From: Candidatus Aminicenantota bacterium
GTDB lineage: Bacteria > Acidobacteriota > UBA6911 > RPQK01 > JAJDTT01
Assembly (NCBI GenBank): GCA_026706325.1
Contig: JAPOYZ010000343.1
Coordinates: 1 to 9,949, forward strand
Direction: 5' to 3'
Length of the DNA stretch: 9,949 nt
Position numbers and translations under genes: made by a program. Of the stretch, positions 1 through 6,539 are shown one piece after another. The notes under the pieces are model-generated. The model saw only the letters and a program-made list of their open reading frames with translations, was not told the DNA's origin and searched no databases. Each line of letters begins with the position of its first letter. Position 1 is the stretch's first letter.

Positions 1-708
1 GTCAAAGAGCGGGCCGCCCTCGCCGGCCTGGTACTGATCCTCGCCGGCCTGTTCGACATGGTGGACGGGATGGTGGCCCGGACCGCCAACACCGCGACTC
101 CGTTCGGGGCCTTCTTCGATTCGGTGATGGACCGGTACTCGGATTTGATCATCTACCTGGGCCTCATCATTTATTACGGCCAGCAGGACCGGTTCACCTA
201 CGTCGTCCTGGTGAGCGTGGCCATGATGGGGTCGGTACTGATCAGCTACACCAGGGCCCGGGCCGAATGCCTGATCCCGAGTTGCAAGGTCGGTTTCCTG
301 GAACGGCCCGAACGCCTGGTTCTGCTCATCATCGGTTCCTTCTACTTCATGGAACCCGTCCTCTGGGCCATCGCCGTCATCGGAAACTGGACGGTGATTC
401 ACCGGATTCTCCACACCCGCTCCCAGATGAGGCCGTCCGAGCCGAAGCCGGGTCAGGGGCGTCCGGGCCGGCAGCCTGCGGGCTCGATGCGGTACGTCCG
501 GGGAACCTGGCGCTACGACGTGGTCTGCGTGATGATCCTGGGCTTTATTTTTCTCACTCCGGGCTCGGTCTTCGACGGTTCCCTATTTTCCAAGAGGCAG
601 GAGCCTGAGAATCAGCAGGAGATCGTACCGGATCCGAAGAAAACTCAGGTCCAGACCTTCAACCAAAGGGTCCTGCCGTCCTCCAGGCAGGAGATCTCAC
701 GCCCTTGA
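1..708 (+). CDS. CDP-alcohol phosphatidyltransferase family protein (5' truncated by window edge)
   Basis: Integral membrane enzyme expected to move a phosphatidyl group from a CDP-linked lipid to an alcohol. The frame is open from base 1, so the start lies upstream. Numbering visible residues from base 1, the complete family motif is present: D19-x2-D22-G23-x2-A26-R27-x8-G36-x3-D40-x3-D44, the metal- and CDP-binding residues. Hydrophobic segments follow near 48-62, 67-83, 104-117 and 119-131. The RARAE (about 84-88) and ERPER (about 98-102) stretches recall archaetidylinositol-phosphate/phosphatidylinositol-phosphate synthases, but the acceptor alcohol cannot be settled from this. After the catalytic core (about residue 140) comes a polar linker, an extra hydrophobic helix (about 173-190) and a charged tail, which is unusual for the family. 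Its TGA at 706-708 overlaps the TTG start of the next gene, implying co-translation. Family call is firm; exact substrate is not. Confidence 0.9.
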   Translation, partial: VKERAALAGLVLILAGLFDMVDGMVARTANTATPFGAFFDSVMDRYSDLIIYLGLIIYYGQQDRFTYVVLVSVAMMGSVLISYTRARAECLIPSCKVGFLERPERLVLLIIGSFYFMEPVLWAIAVIGNWTVIHRILHTRSQMRPSEPKPGQGRPGRQPAGSMRYVRGTWRYDVVCVMILGFIFLTPGSVFDGSLFSKRQEPENQQEIVPDPKKTQVQTFNQRVLPSSRQEISRP

Positions 709-1415
709 AACGAATGGATTCAGCGCGGATCCCCCTCCTCTTCCTGCTTCTGGGATTCTTCACGGATCTTCCGTCGGGGGCCATGGAGACGGTTCCGGCA
801 GCGCCCGGCCTGGAGTGGGTTCTGGAGAAGATGGACCGGAGAGGCGGAAATCTCCAGTCCATGAGCGCGAAGATCATCCAGAAGAAATGGACCGACATCC
901 TGGAGGAGTTCGACGAGGAAGAGCGGGGAGAATTTCATTTCCTCAGGGAGAATGAGGCGATCCGTCTGCGGAGGGACATCACGGAGCCGGGCGTGAGCAC
1001 GCTCCTGATCAATGACGGGAAAGGGATCTTCTACCAGCCGCTTCTCAAGCAGGCCAACCGGTACGATCTGGGAGCGAGAAAGGATCGGGCGGAATTCCTG
1101 CTGCTGGGCTTCACCTCCAAGAAGGAGGCTCTCCGCGAGGCCTATTCCATACGTTGGCTGGGTCCGGAGTTGGTCGGCGACCGGGAGACCTACGCACTCG
1201 AATTGACTCCCCGGTCCGACAAAGTCTCCGCCTTTTTCTCCCGACTCGTGCTCTGGGTCGACGGCCGGCTCTGGGTCCCCATTCAGCAGAAGCTGGTGGA
1301 GCCCACGCGCGACTACCTGCTGATCCGGTTCGAAGACGTCCGTTTGAATCTGGACCTGCCGGCTTCCAGGTTCGAGTTGGAGTTACCTTCCGACGTCAAC
1401 GTCATTCAGTTCTGA
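705..1415 (+). CDS. LolA-like periplasmic outer-membrane lipoprotein carrier protein
   Basis: Predicted secreted protein of 236 residues, resembling the LolA / outer-membrane lipoprotein-sorting family, whose half-barrel binds lipid or acyl chains in the periplasm. Residues 1-26 look like a signal peptide: basic KR, a hydrophobic run LLFLLLGFF, and a possible signal peptidase I site after SGA (26). The mature part has the family's alternating beta-strand pattern: an early helix with LEWVLEKMD, then strands such as GEFHFL, TLLINDGKGIFYQP, TYALELTPR, LVLWVDGRLWVPIQQ and DYLLIRFEDVRLN, ending in DLPASRFELELPSDVNVI, typical of the family's C-terminus. I chose TTG at 705 because an AGGAG (689-693) lies 11 nt upstream and TTG overlaps the preceding stop; ATG at 714 is the alternative. 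Co-transcription with the phosphatidyltransferase suggests a role in lipid or lipoprotein traffic. True lipoprotein carriage, rather than another lipid ligand, is inferred. Confidence 0.8.
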   Translation: MKRMDSARIPLLFLLLGFFTDLPSGAMETVPAAPGLEWVLEKMDRRGGNLQSMSAKIIQKKWTDILEEFDEEERGEFHFLRENEAIRLRRDITEPGVSTLLINDGKGIFYQPLLKQANRYDLGARKDRAEFLLLGFTSKKEALREAYSIRWLGPELVGDRETYALELTPRSDKVSAFFSRLVLWVDGRLWVPIQQKLVEPTRDYLLIRFEDVRLNLDLPASRFELELPSDVNVIQF

Positions 1416-1467
1416 GCGGCGATCGGTAAACCGGGCGGGGTGGCCTGTCAGCCATCGGCGGCCGAGT
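1416..1467. other. Short convergent intergenic region with small inverted repeats
   Basis: This 52 bp gap separates two converging genes. It holds a possible 6 bp stem GGTGGC/GCCATC (1439-1444 with 1451-1456, one G-T pair, 6 nt loop). Just beyond, at the 3' end of the ABC ATPase gene, is an alternating CCGAG-tcta-CTCGG-aat-CCGAG series (1462-1483) that can pair in two ways. Neither is followed by a clear T-run, so an intrinsic terminator is possible but not shown. Confidence 0.25.
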
Positions 1468-2178
1468 CTACTCGGAATCCGAGCTCACAAGCCGGCCGTC
1501 CTTCATCCGGATGACGCGGCTGGCGGCCGCGGCGGCATCCGGATTGTGGGTGATCATCAGGATGGTCTGGTTATAACGCTGATTCAGCTCTTTCAGGATG
1601 GAGAGCACGTTGTCGGAGTTCTGGGAATCCAGGTTTCCCGTGGGTTCATCCGCCAGGAGCAAGGCGGGTCGATTGATGACGGCGCGGGCAACGGAGATCC
1701 GCTGTTGTTCGCCCCCTGAGAGTTCGGAGGGCTTGTGATCCATCTTGCCCTCCAGCCCCAACAGCTTAAAGATTTCTCGAGTCCGGGCCTCATTCTGATG
1801 GCCGTTGCCATGAATGCGGCACGCCAGCTCGATGTTGTGCCGGGCCGTCAGGGTCGGCAGGAGATTGAACCGCTGAAAGACGAATCCGATCTTCATCTTG
1901 CGGATCTCGGTCCTTTCCGCGTCGCTGACCAGGCTCATCTCCACTCCGTCGATCCAGATCCGGCCTGAAGAGGGGGTCAGGAGTCCGCCCAGGAGGTGGA
2001 GCAGTGTGGATTTGCCGCAACCGCTGGGTCCCATGATGGCCAGGAACTCGCCGGTCCGGACCTTCAGGTTGATGCCGCGGAGAGCGGGGACCTCCATCTT
2101 TCCGATGCGAAAGACCATCTGGAGGTCTTCGGCTACCACCAGATTCTTGACTCGATCCATTTTCGGAGTGTGCCTCAT
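1468..2178 (-). CDS. ABC transporter ATP-binding protein, LolD/MacB type
   Basis: Cytoplasmic ATPase subunit of the lipoprotein-releasing / MacB-like ABC family, which usually drives a four-TM permease with a large periplasmic domain. All motifs are intact in 236 residues: Walker A GPSGCGKST (50-58), Q-loop Q102 in VFQRFNLLPTLTA, signature LSGGEQQR (153-160), Walker B ALLLADEP (172-179), D-loop GNLD (181-184) and H-loop H211. The FNLLPTLTA and ADEPTGNLD wording is typical of the LolD/MacB/FtsE branch. ATG at 2178 is the longest start; ATG at 2160 (Met7) is about as likely, since neither has a strong Shine-Dalgarno. No permease gene is next to it, so it is an orphan ATPase here. A good promoter at 2267-2296 suggests it has its own transcript. 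The LolA-like gene converges on it and a LolB-like lipoprotein gene lies upstream, which favours a Lol-type role, but MacB-like export is not excluded. Confidence 0.92.
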   Translation of the reverse strand: MRHTPKMDRVKNLVVAEDLQMVFRIGKMEVPALRGINLKVRTGEFLAIMGPSGCGKSTLLHLLGGLLTPSSGRIWIDGVEMSLVSDAERTEIRKMKIGFVFQRFNLLPTLTARHNIELACRIHGNGHQNEARTREIFKLLGLEGKMDHKPSELSGGEQQRISVARAVINRPALLLADEPTGNLDSQNSDNVLSILKELNQRYNQTILMITHNPDAAAAASRVIRMKDGRLVSSDSE

Positions 2179-2209
2179 TCAGGAGAGCCCCGGAGCGATA
2201 CTCAAATGA

Positions 2210-2223
2210 CGAGAGCCCTCTCG
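2210..2223 (-). other. Small hairpin in the leader of the ABC ATPase gene
   Basis: The sequence CGAGA-GGGC-TCTCG (read on the - strand) forms a 5 bp perfect stem with a 4 nt loop, between the predicted transcription start (near 2260) and the start codon. GGGCTCTC recurs about 25 nt further on, close to the start codon. It could affect translation, but a 5 bp stem can also arise by chance. Confidence 0.25.
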
Positions 2224-2266
2224 GCCGCGAGCCTTGACCGGACGATTCAGGGTAACCGCAACCGTC

Positions 2267-2296
2267 ATTGTATACCGGTTCGGAATCGGGCTTCAA
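2267..2296 (-). promoter_or_regulatory. Predicted sigma-70-type promoter for the ABC ATPase gene
   Basis: Read on the - strand: a -35 box TTGAAG (2296-2291, 4 of 6 matches), an 18 bp spacer, and a -10 box TACAAT (2272-2267, 5 of 6 matches). It lies in the 199 bp gap after the lipoprotein gene and gives a leader of about 80-100 nt. It is the best promoter-like match I found in that gap. The rest of the gap shows no small ORF or obvious terminator. Confidence 0.5.
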
Positions 2297-2377
2297 CGTC
2301 CCCGGCCGCCGGCAGCCAGGGGATCGGCGGTCTCGGCCTACCGGGAGAATCCAGGTGAATCGGTGTCCTGTTCCGGC

Positions 2378-3256
2378 CTATCGCATCTCGATCAAATCCG
2401 CTCCCGGCGGAATCGGCAGGTCGAAGTGCCGTTCCTCCAATTGGCGCCCGGTCTTCAGGCTTTTCGGGTCCAACCGGAGCCGGAGCGTGTATCGATCCCG
2501 GGGCCGCTCCAGCACGATTCCGGTGTTGACGACCGCCTGACCCGCAGCGACGGGCGCAGTGTAACGAATCAAGCTGGCAACCCCCCCGTCGGTGTCGTAG
2601 TAGTCCTGACGCACCAGTTCCAGCCTGCTGCGCTCGATCCAGAGTCTCCTCTTTAGACGTAGATTCCCGTTCTCCAGTTCATGGATGACGTAGTACTTGG
2701 ATCTTGCGTCCGTCTCCTCGATCAGGAGGACCCCCGCCGACGGTCCCACCGGCAGCGGCTCGATCAGGATGGCCGGGAGTACGTGCTCCGGCCGCACGTT
2801 GTAGATGGGATTTTCGTCGTTGCGCTCGAGATCGGTGCTGCCGGTTACGAACTTGTTCTTCGTAGGAGCCCAGATCTGGAACCTGGCCTGGCTGGCGGCC
2901 ATGGCGACGATGGTGGTTCGAGTCAACGGATTCTGCACGTTGATGCGGATGGAATCGGGGCTCTGGGCGATGATTTGGGCAGGGGTTTTCCGATAGCGCT
3001 CATAGTAGTTTTCGTCCGGCATATCCCCTTGCAACTCCAGGCTCATCTTGGCGACCAGGCTCTCCACACTGGCGTAGGACGAGTTCACCAGTTGGACCAG
3101 GTCGGGGAGCGTGGAGTGCAGAACCTGGCGGTGGACCGGCGCCTTATCGACCCGGACCTTCGTTTTGATGATCTTTCTGCAGCCGGCCGGCACCAGCGCC
3201 AGCATCAGGATCGCGAGGAACGCGCGACCTGCCGAACCGGAGGCCGGGGGGATCAC
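2378..3256 (-). CDS. Predicted lipoprotein with LolA/LolB-like fold
   Basis: Predicted 292-residue lipoprotein. The start is GTG at 3256, set by a strong GGGGAGG Shine-Dalgarno (3261-3267, 4 nt spacing) and a GTGA overlap with the upstream membrane-protein gene. The frame stays open further upstream, but that part is an arginine/proline-rich shadow of the neighbour. Residues 11-26 (RAFLAILMLALVPAGC) form a lipoprotein signal with Cys26 as the lipidation site; Pro at -3 is atypical for a lipobox. The mature protein starts with a helix (LPDLVQLVNSSYASVESLVAKMSLELQGD), then strands including SIRINVQNPL, ARFQIWAPTKNKFVTGS, GVLLIEETD, KYYVIHEL, RRLWIERSRLELVRQDYYD and RDRYTLRLRLDPKSL, ending in a FDLPIPPGADLIEM motif. 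The order 'IRIN..NPL...ARFQIWAPTKNKFVTG' resembles LolB-like or DUF4292-like half-barrels. The lipoprotein call is good; the fold family is from pattern only and the function is inferred. Confidence 0.75.
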   Translation of the reverse strand: MIPPASGSAGRAFLAILMLALVPAGCRKIIKTKVRVDKAPVHRQVLHSTLPDLVQLVNSSYASVESLVAKMSLELQGDMPDENYYERYRKTPAQIIAQSPDSIRINVQNPLTRTTIVAMAASQARFQIWAPTKNKFVTGSTDLERNDENPIYNVRPEHVLPAILIEPLPVGPSAGVLLIEETDARSKYYVIHELENGNLRLKRRLWIERSRLELVRQDYYDTDGGVASLIRYTAPVAAGQAVVNTGIVLERPRDRYTLRLRLDPKSLKTGRQLEERHFDLPIPPGADLIEMR

Positions 3257-3921
3257 GTGGCCTCCCCGGAGAAAGCCTTCTTTCGATTTCTTCTCCGGAT
3301 CAGCACGATCCCCGTCAGGACGGCGGCCAGGGACACGAAAAGGATCACCCCCACGGTCTTCATTTCCTCTTGGACGAGCTGCTTGGCCGCCTCGCCGTAG
3401 AGGACCGCCAGAATTCCCCACATGAAGTACCGGATGCTCCTGCCCAGAGAGATCAGAACAATGAATCGAGCCAGAGGGATCCGGAAGAGTCCGGCGGAAA
3501 GGACGAAGATCTTGAAGGGAGTCGGAGGGGGGAGGATGGCCGGAACCAACAGAGTCCAGATCCCCCAGCGGTTGTACAGCCGCCGCATCTCGGTTCGTCT
3601 CTCCTCGGACAACCTCCTCTTGACGAAGTTCCCCCCTCTGCGGCCGACGCTGTACAGGAGGGTGCATCCCAAGACGGATCCGGTGATGGTCATGGCCACG
3701 TAATAGGACATGAGGTCCCAGGACTGTCCGGTGGACAAGGCAATGATCAGAATGTCGTTTCCTTCGGGAATGGAGAGGAAGGAGGAATCGGCCAACGCCA
3801 CCAACAGCAGGGCGGGTCCTCCATACTCCACGATCGTCTCGTAGAGGCCACTGAGCGTCTCCTGGATCTGCTGCCGGAAGCTCAAGCCGCAGACTGTGAA
3901 AAGCGCCATTTCGATAAACAT
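3253..3921 (-). CDS. VTT domain (DedA/YqaA-like) membrane protein
   Basis: Predicted polytopic inner-membrane protein of 222 residues in the VTT/SNARE-associated family, which includes DedA proteins implicated in flipping or recycling phospholipids and undecaprenyl phosphate. Hydrophobic segments lie near 35-50, 55-65 and 72-93, then re-entrant or membrane segments near 122-146 and 150-176, and a final helix 188-208 followed by a basic tail RRRNRKK. The SFLSIPEGNDILI stretch (48-60) and the proline-rich LVPAILPPPTPFKIFVLSAG (125-144) match the YqaA branch rather than canonical DedA, whose second loop carries a RFIPG-type motif. ATG at 3921 is the longest start; ATG at 3909 (Met5) is possible, and neither has a clear Shine-Dalgarno. 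The GTGA overlap with the downstream lipoprotein gene implies coupled translation and a shared envelope role. Transport substrate unknown. Confidence 0.85.
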   Translation of the reverse strand: MFIEMALFTVCGLSFRQQIQETLSGLYETIVEYGGPALLLVALADSSFLSIPEGNDILIIALSTGQSWDLMSYYVAMTITGSVLGCTLLYSVGRRGGNFVKRRLSEERRTEMRRLYNRWGIWTLLVPAILPPPTPFKIFVLSAGLFRIPLARFIVLISLGRSIRYFMWGILAVLYGEAAKQLVQEEMKTVGVILFVSLAAVLTGIVLIRRRNRKKAFSGEAT

Positions 3922-4029
3922 GTTACCAAAGCCGATCCATGCGCCTGTTCGGGTTCCGATCCGGCTTACTCATTCGCCGGAGCCGCCGAAGCGATAGAAT
4001 CAATTAGAATTCAATAGAGGACCTGGTTC
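3922..4029. promoter_or_regulatory. Divergent intergenic region with an AT-rich TAGAAT repeat
   Basis: This 108 bp segment separates the divergent VTT-protein gene and the 149-aa gene, so promoters for both should lie here. An AT-rich island (3993-4016) stands out from the GC-rich surroundings. It contains two TAGAAT hexamers 10 bp apart (3995-4000 and 4005-4010), each 5 of 6 to the -10 consensus in the + direction. I found no convincing -35 box at 16-19 bp spacing for either, nor a clear - strand promoter, so the assignment is tentative. Confidence 0.35.
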
Positions 4030-4479
4030 TTGGTCGAGCCGGTGCAAGACATGGATCCGGAAGGCATCGAACATGAGATGGGCTGCGTCGAGGCCCTTTA
4101 CAAGGAACATGTTCTGGACGGACGAGTTCGCTTTGTCAGCCTGCCCGGCAGAAAGTGCAGCCCCCGGATCATGGACACGTTTCTAGGTTTCGAGATCCGT
4201 GCCGGATCCAAAAAAGTCGTCTGTCCCGACATCACCAGCGCCCGCTACCTGGTGATTTTCACCGAGTTGGGATTGGACCGGGTCTGCATCCCCTACGACC
4301 CCACCCGGACCGCCAGGATCCTTCCTGACCTGGAGCACTCCTTCCGCCGGATCAAGGAGCTGCTGTCGGGATACTCCGTTTCGGAGAAGGCGCAGCGGAG
4401 AACGGGACGGACGTTCGCCAAGCTCAGGGACCGTCTCAGGCAGGCCGAGCGGAGTGTGGCCGGGATCAATTCCTGTTGA
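4030..4479 (+). CDS. Hypothetical protein, 149 aa, four evenly spaced cysteines
   Basis: I do not recognise this protein. The coding frame uses TTG at 4030, with GAGG (4017-4020) 9 nt upstream; ATG at 4051 (residue 8) is the alternative. There is no signal peptide or membrane segment, so it is probably cytoplasmic. The central part looks alpha/beta: RVRFVSL (33-38), FEIRAGSKKVVCPD (54-67), RYLVIFTELGLDRVCIPYD (72-90). It is followed by a basic, helical C-terminal third (about 99-145) that could form a coiled coil or bind nucleic acid. Cysteines are at 19, 43, 65 and 86 (spacings 24, 22 and 21), plus a C-terminal Cys149. It is divergent from the VTT gene and convergent with dnaK, so it is probably a single-gene transcript. 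The coherent composition and placement between flanking genes support a real gene; function is unknown. Confidence 0.65.
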   Translation: MVEPVQDMDPEGIEHEMGCVEALYKEHVLDGRVRFVSLPGRKCSPRIMDTFLGFEIRAGSKKVVCPDITSARYLVIFTELGLDRVCIPYDPTRTARILPDLEHSFRRIKELLSGYSVSEKAQRRTGRTFAKLRDRLRQAERSVAGINSC

Positions 4480-4493
4480 CCTGAAAGCGGATC

Positions 4494-4521
4494 TGTTTCG
4501 TTCCCGCCGCGGCTGGAAACA
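4494..4521. terminator. Possible terminator hairpin between the 149-aa gene and dnaK
   Basis: A 6 bp perfect stem TGTTTC/GAAACA (4494-4499 with 4516-4521) encloses a 16 nt GC-rich loop with an internal CCGCGG palindrome, in the 48 bp gap between two converging genes. The position suits a bidirectional terminator. The stem is weak and no T-run follows, so confidence is low. Confidence 0.25.
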
Positions 4522-4527
4522 ACCGGA

Positions 4528-6453
4528 TTACTTCTTGTCGTCCATGTCGACGTATTCGGCGTCGATCACCTGGCCGTCATCCTCTTGAGCGCCACCCGGA
4601 GGATTCTCCGGCCCGCCGGGTCCGGACGGTTGAGACTCGGCAGCTCCTGACTGCTGAGTCTGTTGGTACATGGCCTGAGCCACCTGGTGCGAGGCCTGCT
4701 GCAGCTTTTCCATGCTCTGCTTGATGGCCTCCACGTCGCCTCCTTCCATGGCCTTGCGAGTCTCGGCGATGGCCGCCTCGATGGTATTGGCGTCCGCTTC
4801 CGGAATCTTGTCCCGGTTGTCCGTGACCAGTTTCTCGGTGGAATAAACCAGGTTGTCGGCTTGATTCCGGACCTCAATCTCCTCCTTCTTCCGCCGGTCT
4901 TCCTCGCTGTGGTCCTCGGCCTCCCTCACCATCTGCTGGATCTCGTCGTCGCTGAGTCCGCTGGAGCCGGTGATGGTGATCTTCTGCCCCGTTCCGGTCC
5001 CCAGATCTTTGGCGCTCACGTTGAGGATGCCATTGGCGTCGATGTCGAAGGTCACCTCGATCTGAGGGATGCCCCGGGGGGCGGGTGGAATTCCCGTCAG
5101 GTGAAACCGTCCCAGAGACTTGTTGTCTCTGGCCATGGGCCGCTCTCCCTGCTGTACGTGCACCTCAACCGAAGTCTGGCTGTCGGCGGCAGTGGAGAAG
5201 ACTTCGCTCTTGCGCGTGGGAATGGTCGTATTCCTGGGAATCAGCACGGTGGCGACGCCGCCCAAAGTCTCGATACCCAGAGAAAGCGGAGTGACGTCCA
5301 GGAGCAGGACGTCCTTGACCTCTCCTCCCAAAACTCCGGCTTGGACGGCGGCTCCGACGCCGACCACCTCGTCCGGATTGACACCCTTGTGAGGCTCTTT
5401 GCCGAAGAACTCGCGGACGATCTCGTGCACTCTCGGGATCCGCGTGGAGCCGCCGACCAGAACCACCTCGTTCACTTCCTGGGGATTCATGGCGGCATCC
5501 GCCAGAGCTTGGCGGCAAGGTTCCACCGTCCTTTGCAGCAGGTCTTCCACCAACCGCTCGAAGCGGGACCGGGTCAGCTTCAGGTTCAGGTGCTTGGGAC
5601 CGCTGGCGTCGGCGGTGATGAACGGCAGGTTGATATCGGTCTCCTGGGTCGTGGAGAGTTCGGTCTTGGCCTTTTCCGCCGCCTCCTTCAATCGCTGCAG
5701 GGCCATCTTGTCCCGGGAGAGATCGATTCCCTGATCTTTCTGGAACTCGTCGACCACCCAGTCGATGAGGCGCTGATCGATGTTGTCGCCGCCCAGGTGC
5801 GTGTCGCCGTTGGTGGACTTGACCTCGACGATCCCCTCGCCGACCTCCAGGATCGAGATGTCGAAGGTGCCGCCGCCGAAGTCGAAAACGGCGATGGTCT
5901 GGTCCTCCTTCTGGTCCAGGCCATAAGCCAGAGCGGCGGCCGTCGGCTCGTTGACCAGCCTCAGGACCTCCAGTCCGGCGATTTTTCCGGCGTCCTTGGT
6001 GGCCTGCCGCTGCGAGTCGTTGAAGTAAGCCGGAACGGTGATGACGGCTTGGGCGACGCTCTCGCCCAGATACTCCTCGGCGGCGGACCGGAGCTTTTGC
6101 AGGATCATGGCCGACACTTCGGGTGGGGAGAGATTCTTGCCTCCCAGGAGCACCTGGGCGTCACCGTTGCCCGCGGCGTTGACCTGGTAAGGGACCATTC
6201 CGATCTCTTCGTTCACTTCGCCGTACTTGCGCCCCATGAAACGCTTGATGGAATAGGCGGTGTTCTCGGGATTGGTAATGGCTTGACGCTTGGCCACCTG
6301 ACCCACCAGGCGCTCGCCGCTCTTGGTGATGGCGACGATTGAAGCAGTCGTGCGGCCGCCTTCCTGGTTGGCGATGACGGTCGGCTTGTTTCCTTCCATC
6401 ACCGCCACCACGGAGTTCGTGGTTCCCAGATCGATACCGATGATTCTCGACAT
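4528..6453 (-). CDS. dnaK: Molecular chaperone DnaK (Hsp70)
   Basis: Full-length 641-residue cytoplasmic Hsp70 that binds unfolded peptides in an ATP-driven cycle with DnaJ and GrpE. Nucleotide-binding domain residues 1-380: IDLGTTNS (7-14), NEPTAAALAYG (168-178, with E169), DFGGGTFDISIL (191-202, with T196), VVLVGGSTRIPRV (330-342). The interdomain linker DVLLLD is at 381-386, the substrate-binding beta domain about 387-500 (TPLSLGIETLGG, IPRNTTIPT, FDIDANGILNVSAKD) and the helical lid from about 500. A Gly/Pro/Gln-rich segment (about 598-622) precedes the usual acidic end VIDAEYVDMDDKK. ATG at 6453 is preceded by AGGAGG (6463-6468) with 9 nt spacing. No CIRCE operator is visible, so heat-shock control, if any, would use another regulator. 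grpE and dnaJ are not adjacent on either side. Nothing is truncated or missing. Confidence 0.98.
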   Translation of the reverse strand: MSRIIGIDLGTTNSVVAVMEGNKPTVIANQEGGRTTASIVAITKSGERLVGQVAKRQAITNPENTAYSIKRFMGRKYGEVNEEIGMVPYQVNAAGNGDAQVLLGGKNLSPPEVSAMILQKLRSAAEEYLGESVAQAVITVPAYFNDSQRQATKDAGKIAGLEVLRLVNEPTAAALAYGLDQKEDQTIAVFDFGGGTFDISILEVGEGIVEVKSTNGDTHLGGDNIDQRLIDWVVDEFQKDQGIDLSRDKMALQRLKEAAEKAKTELSTTQETDINLPFITADASGPKHLNLKLTRSRFERLVEDLLQRTVEPCRQALADAAMNPQEVNEVVLVGGSTRIPRVHEIVREFFGKEPHKGVNPDEVVGVGAAVQAGVLGGEVKDVLLLDVTPLSLGIETLGGVATVLIPRNTTIPTRKSEVFSTAADSQTSVEVHVQQGERPMARDNKSLGRFHLTGIPPAPRGIPQIEVTFDIDANGILNVSAKDLGTGTGQKITITGSSGLSDDEIQQMVREAEDHSEEDRRKKEEIEVRNQADNLVYSTEKLVTDNRDKIPEADANTIEAAIAETRKAMEGGDVEAIKQSMEKLQQASHQVAQAMYQQTQQSGAAESQPSGPGGPENPPGGAQEDDGQVIDAEYVDMDDKK

Positions 6454-6488
6454 TTCGGTCTTCCTCCTGCGTGTCTATTCGCTAATGA

Positions 6489-6517
6489 CTAGTAAGATTC
6501 GATATCGGGGCTGTCAA
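6489..6517 (-). promoter_or_regulatory. Predicted dnaK promoter
   Basis: Read on the - strand: a perfect TTGACA -35 box (6517-6512), a 17 bp spacer and a weak -10 TACTAG (6494-6489, 3 of 6 matches). The predicted start near 6482 gives a leader of about 29 nt containing the AGGAGG of dnaK. The -10 is poor, so the box may belong to another sigma factor, but the -35 and geometry are good. Confidence 0.5.
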
Positions 6518-6535
6518 GGGCGGATTTCCCGCCCT
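6517..6535 (-). terminator. GC-rich hairpin between ccmD and dnaK, possible terminator of the ccm operon
   Basis: On the - strand AGGGCGG-GAAAT-CCGCCCT is a perfect 7 bp stem with a 5 nt loop, 4 bp after the ccmD stop. It is followed only by TGACAG, not a U-tract, so it is at best a weak intrinsic terminator. Its 3' end touches the -35 box of the dnaK promoter. Confidence 0.4.
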
Positions 6536-6539
6536 GGAG

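Noticed and set aside
2681..3400. A 239-codon + strand frame antisense to the lipoprotein gene
   Set aside because: Asp/Gly/Arg/His-rich with no domain, opposite a lipoprotein gene with a clear signal peptide and ribosome site.
3257..3667. Upstream extension of the lipoprotein frame by about 137 codons
   Set aside because: It overlaps the VTT gene out of frame, has low-complexity composition, and the signal peptide plus Shine-Dalgarno place the start at 3256.
4663..6342. A 559-codon + strand open frame antisense to dnaK
   Set aside because: Long antisense frames opposite dnaK are a known by-product of its GC-rich, biased codon use. The translation is rich in Gly, Leu, Val, Asp and His with no recognisable domain, and dnaK on the other strand is intact.
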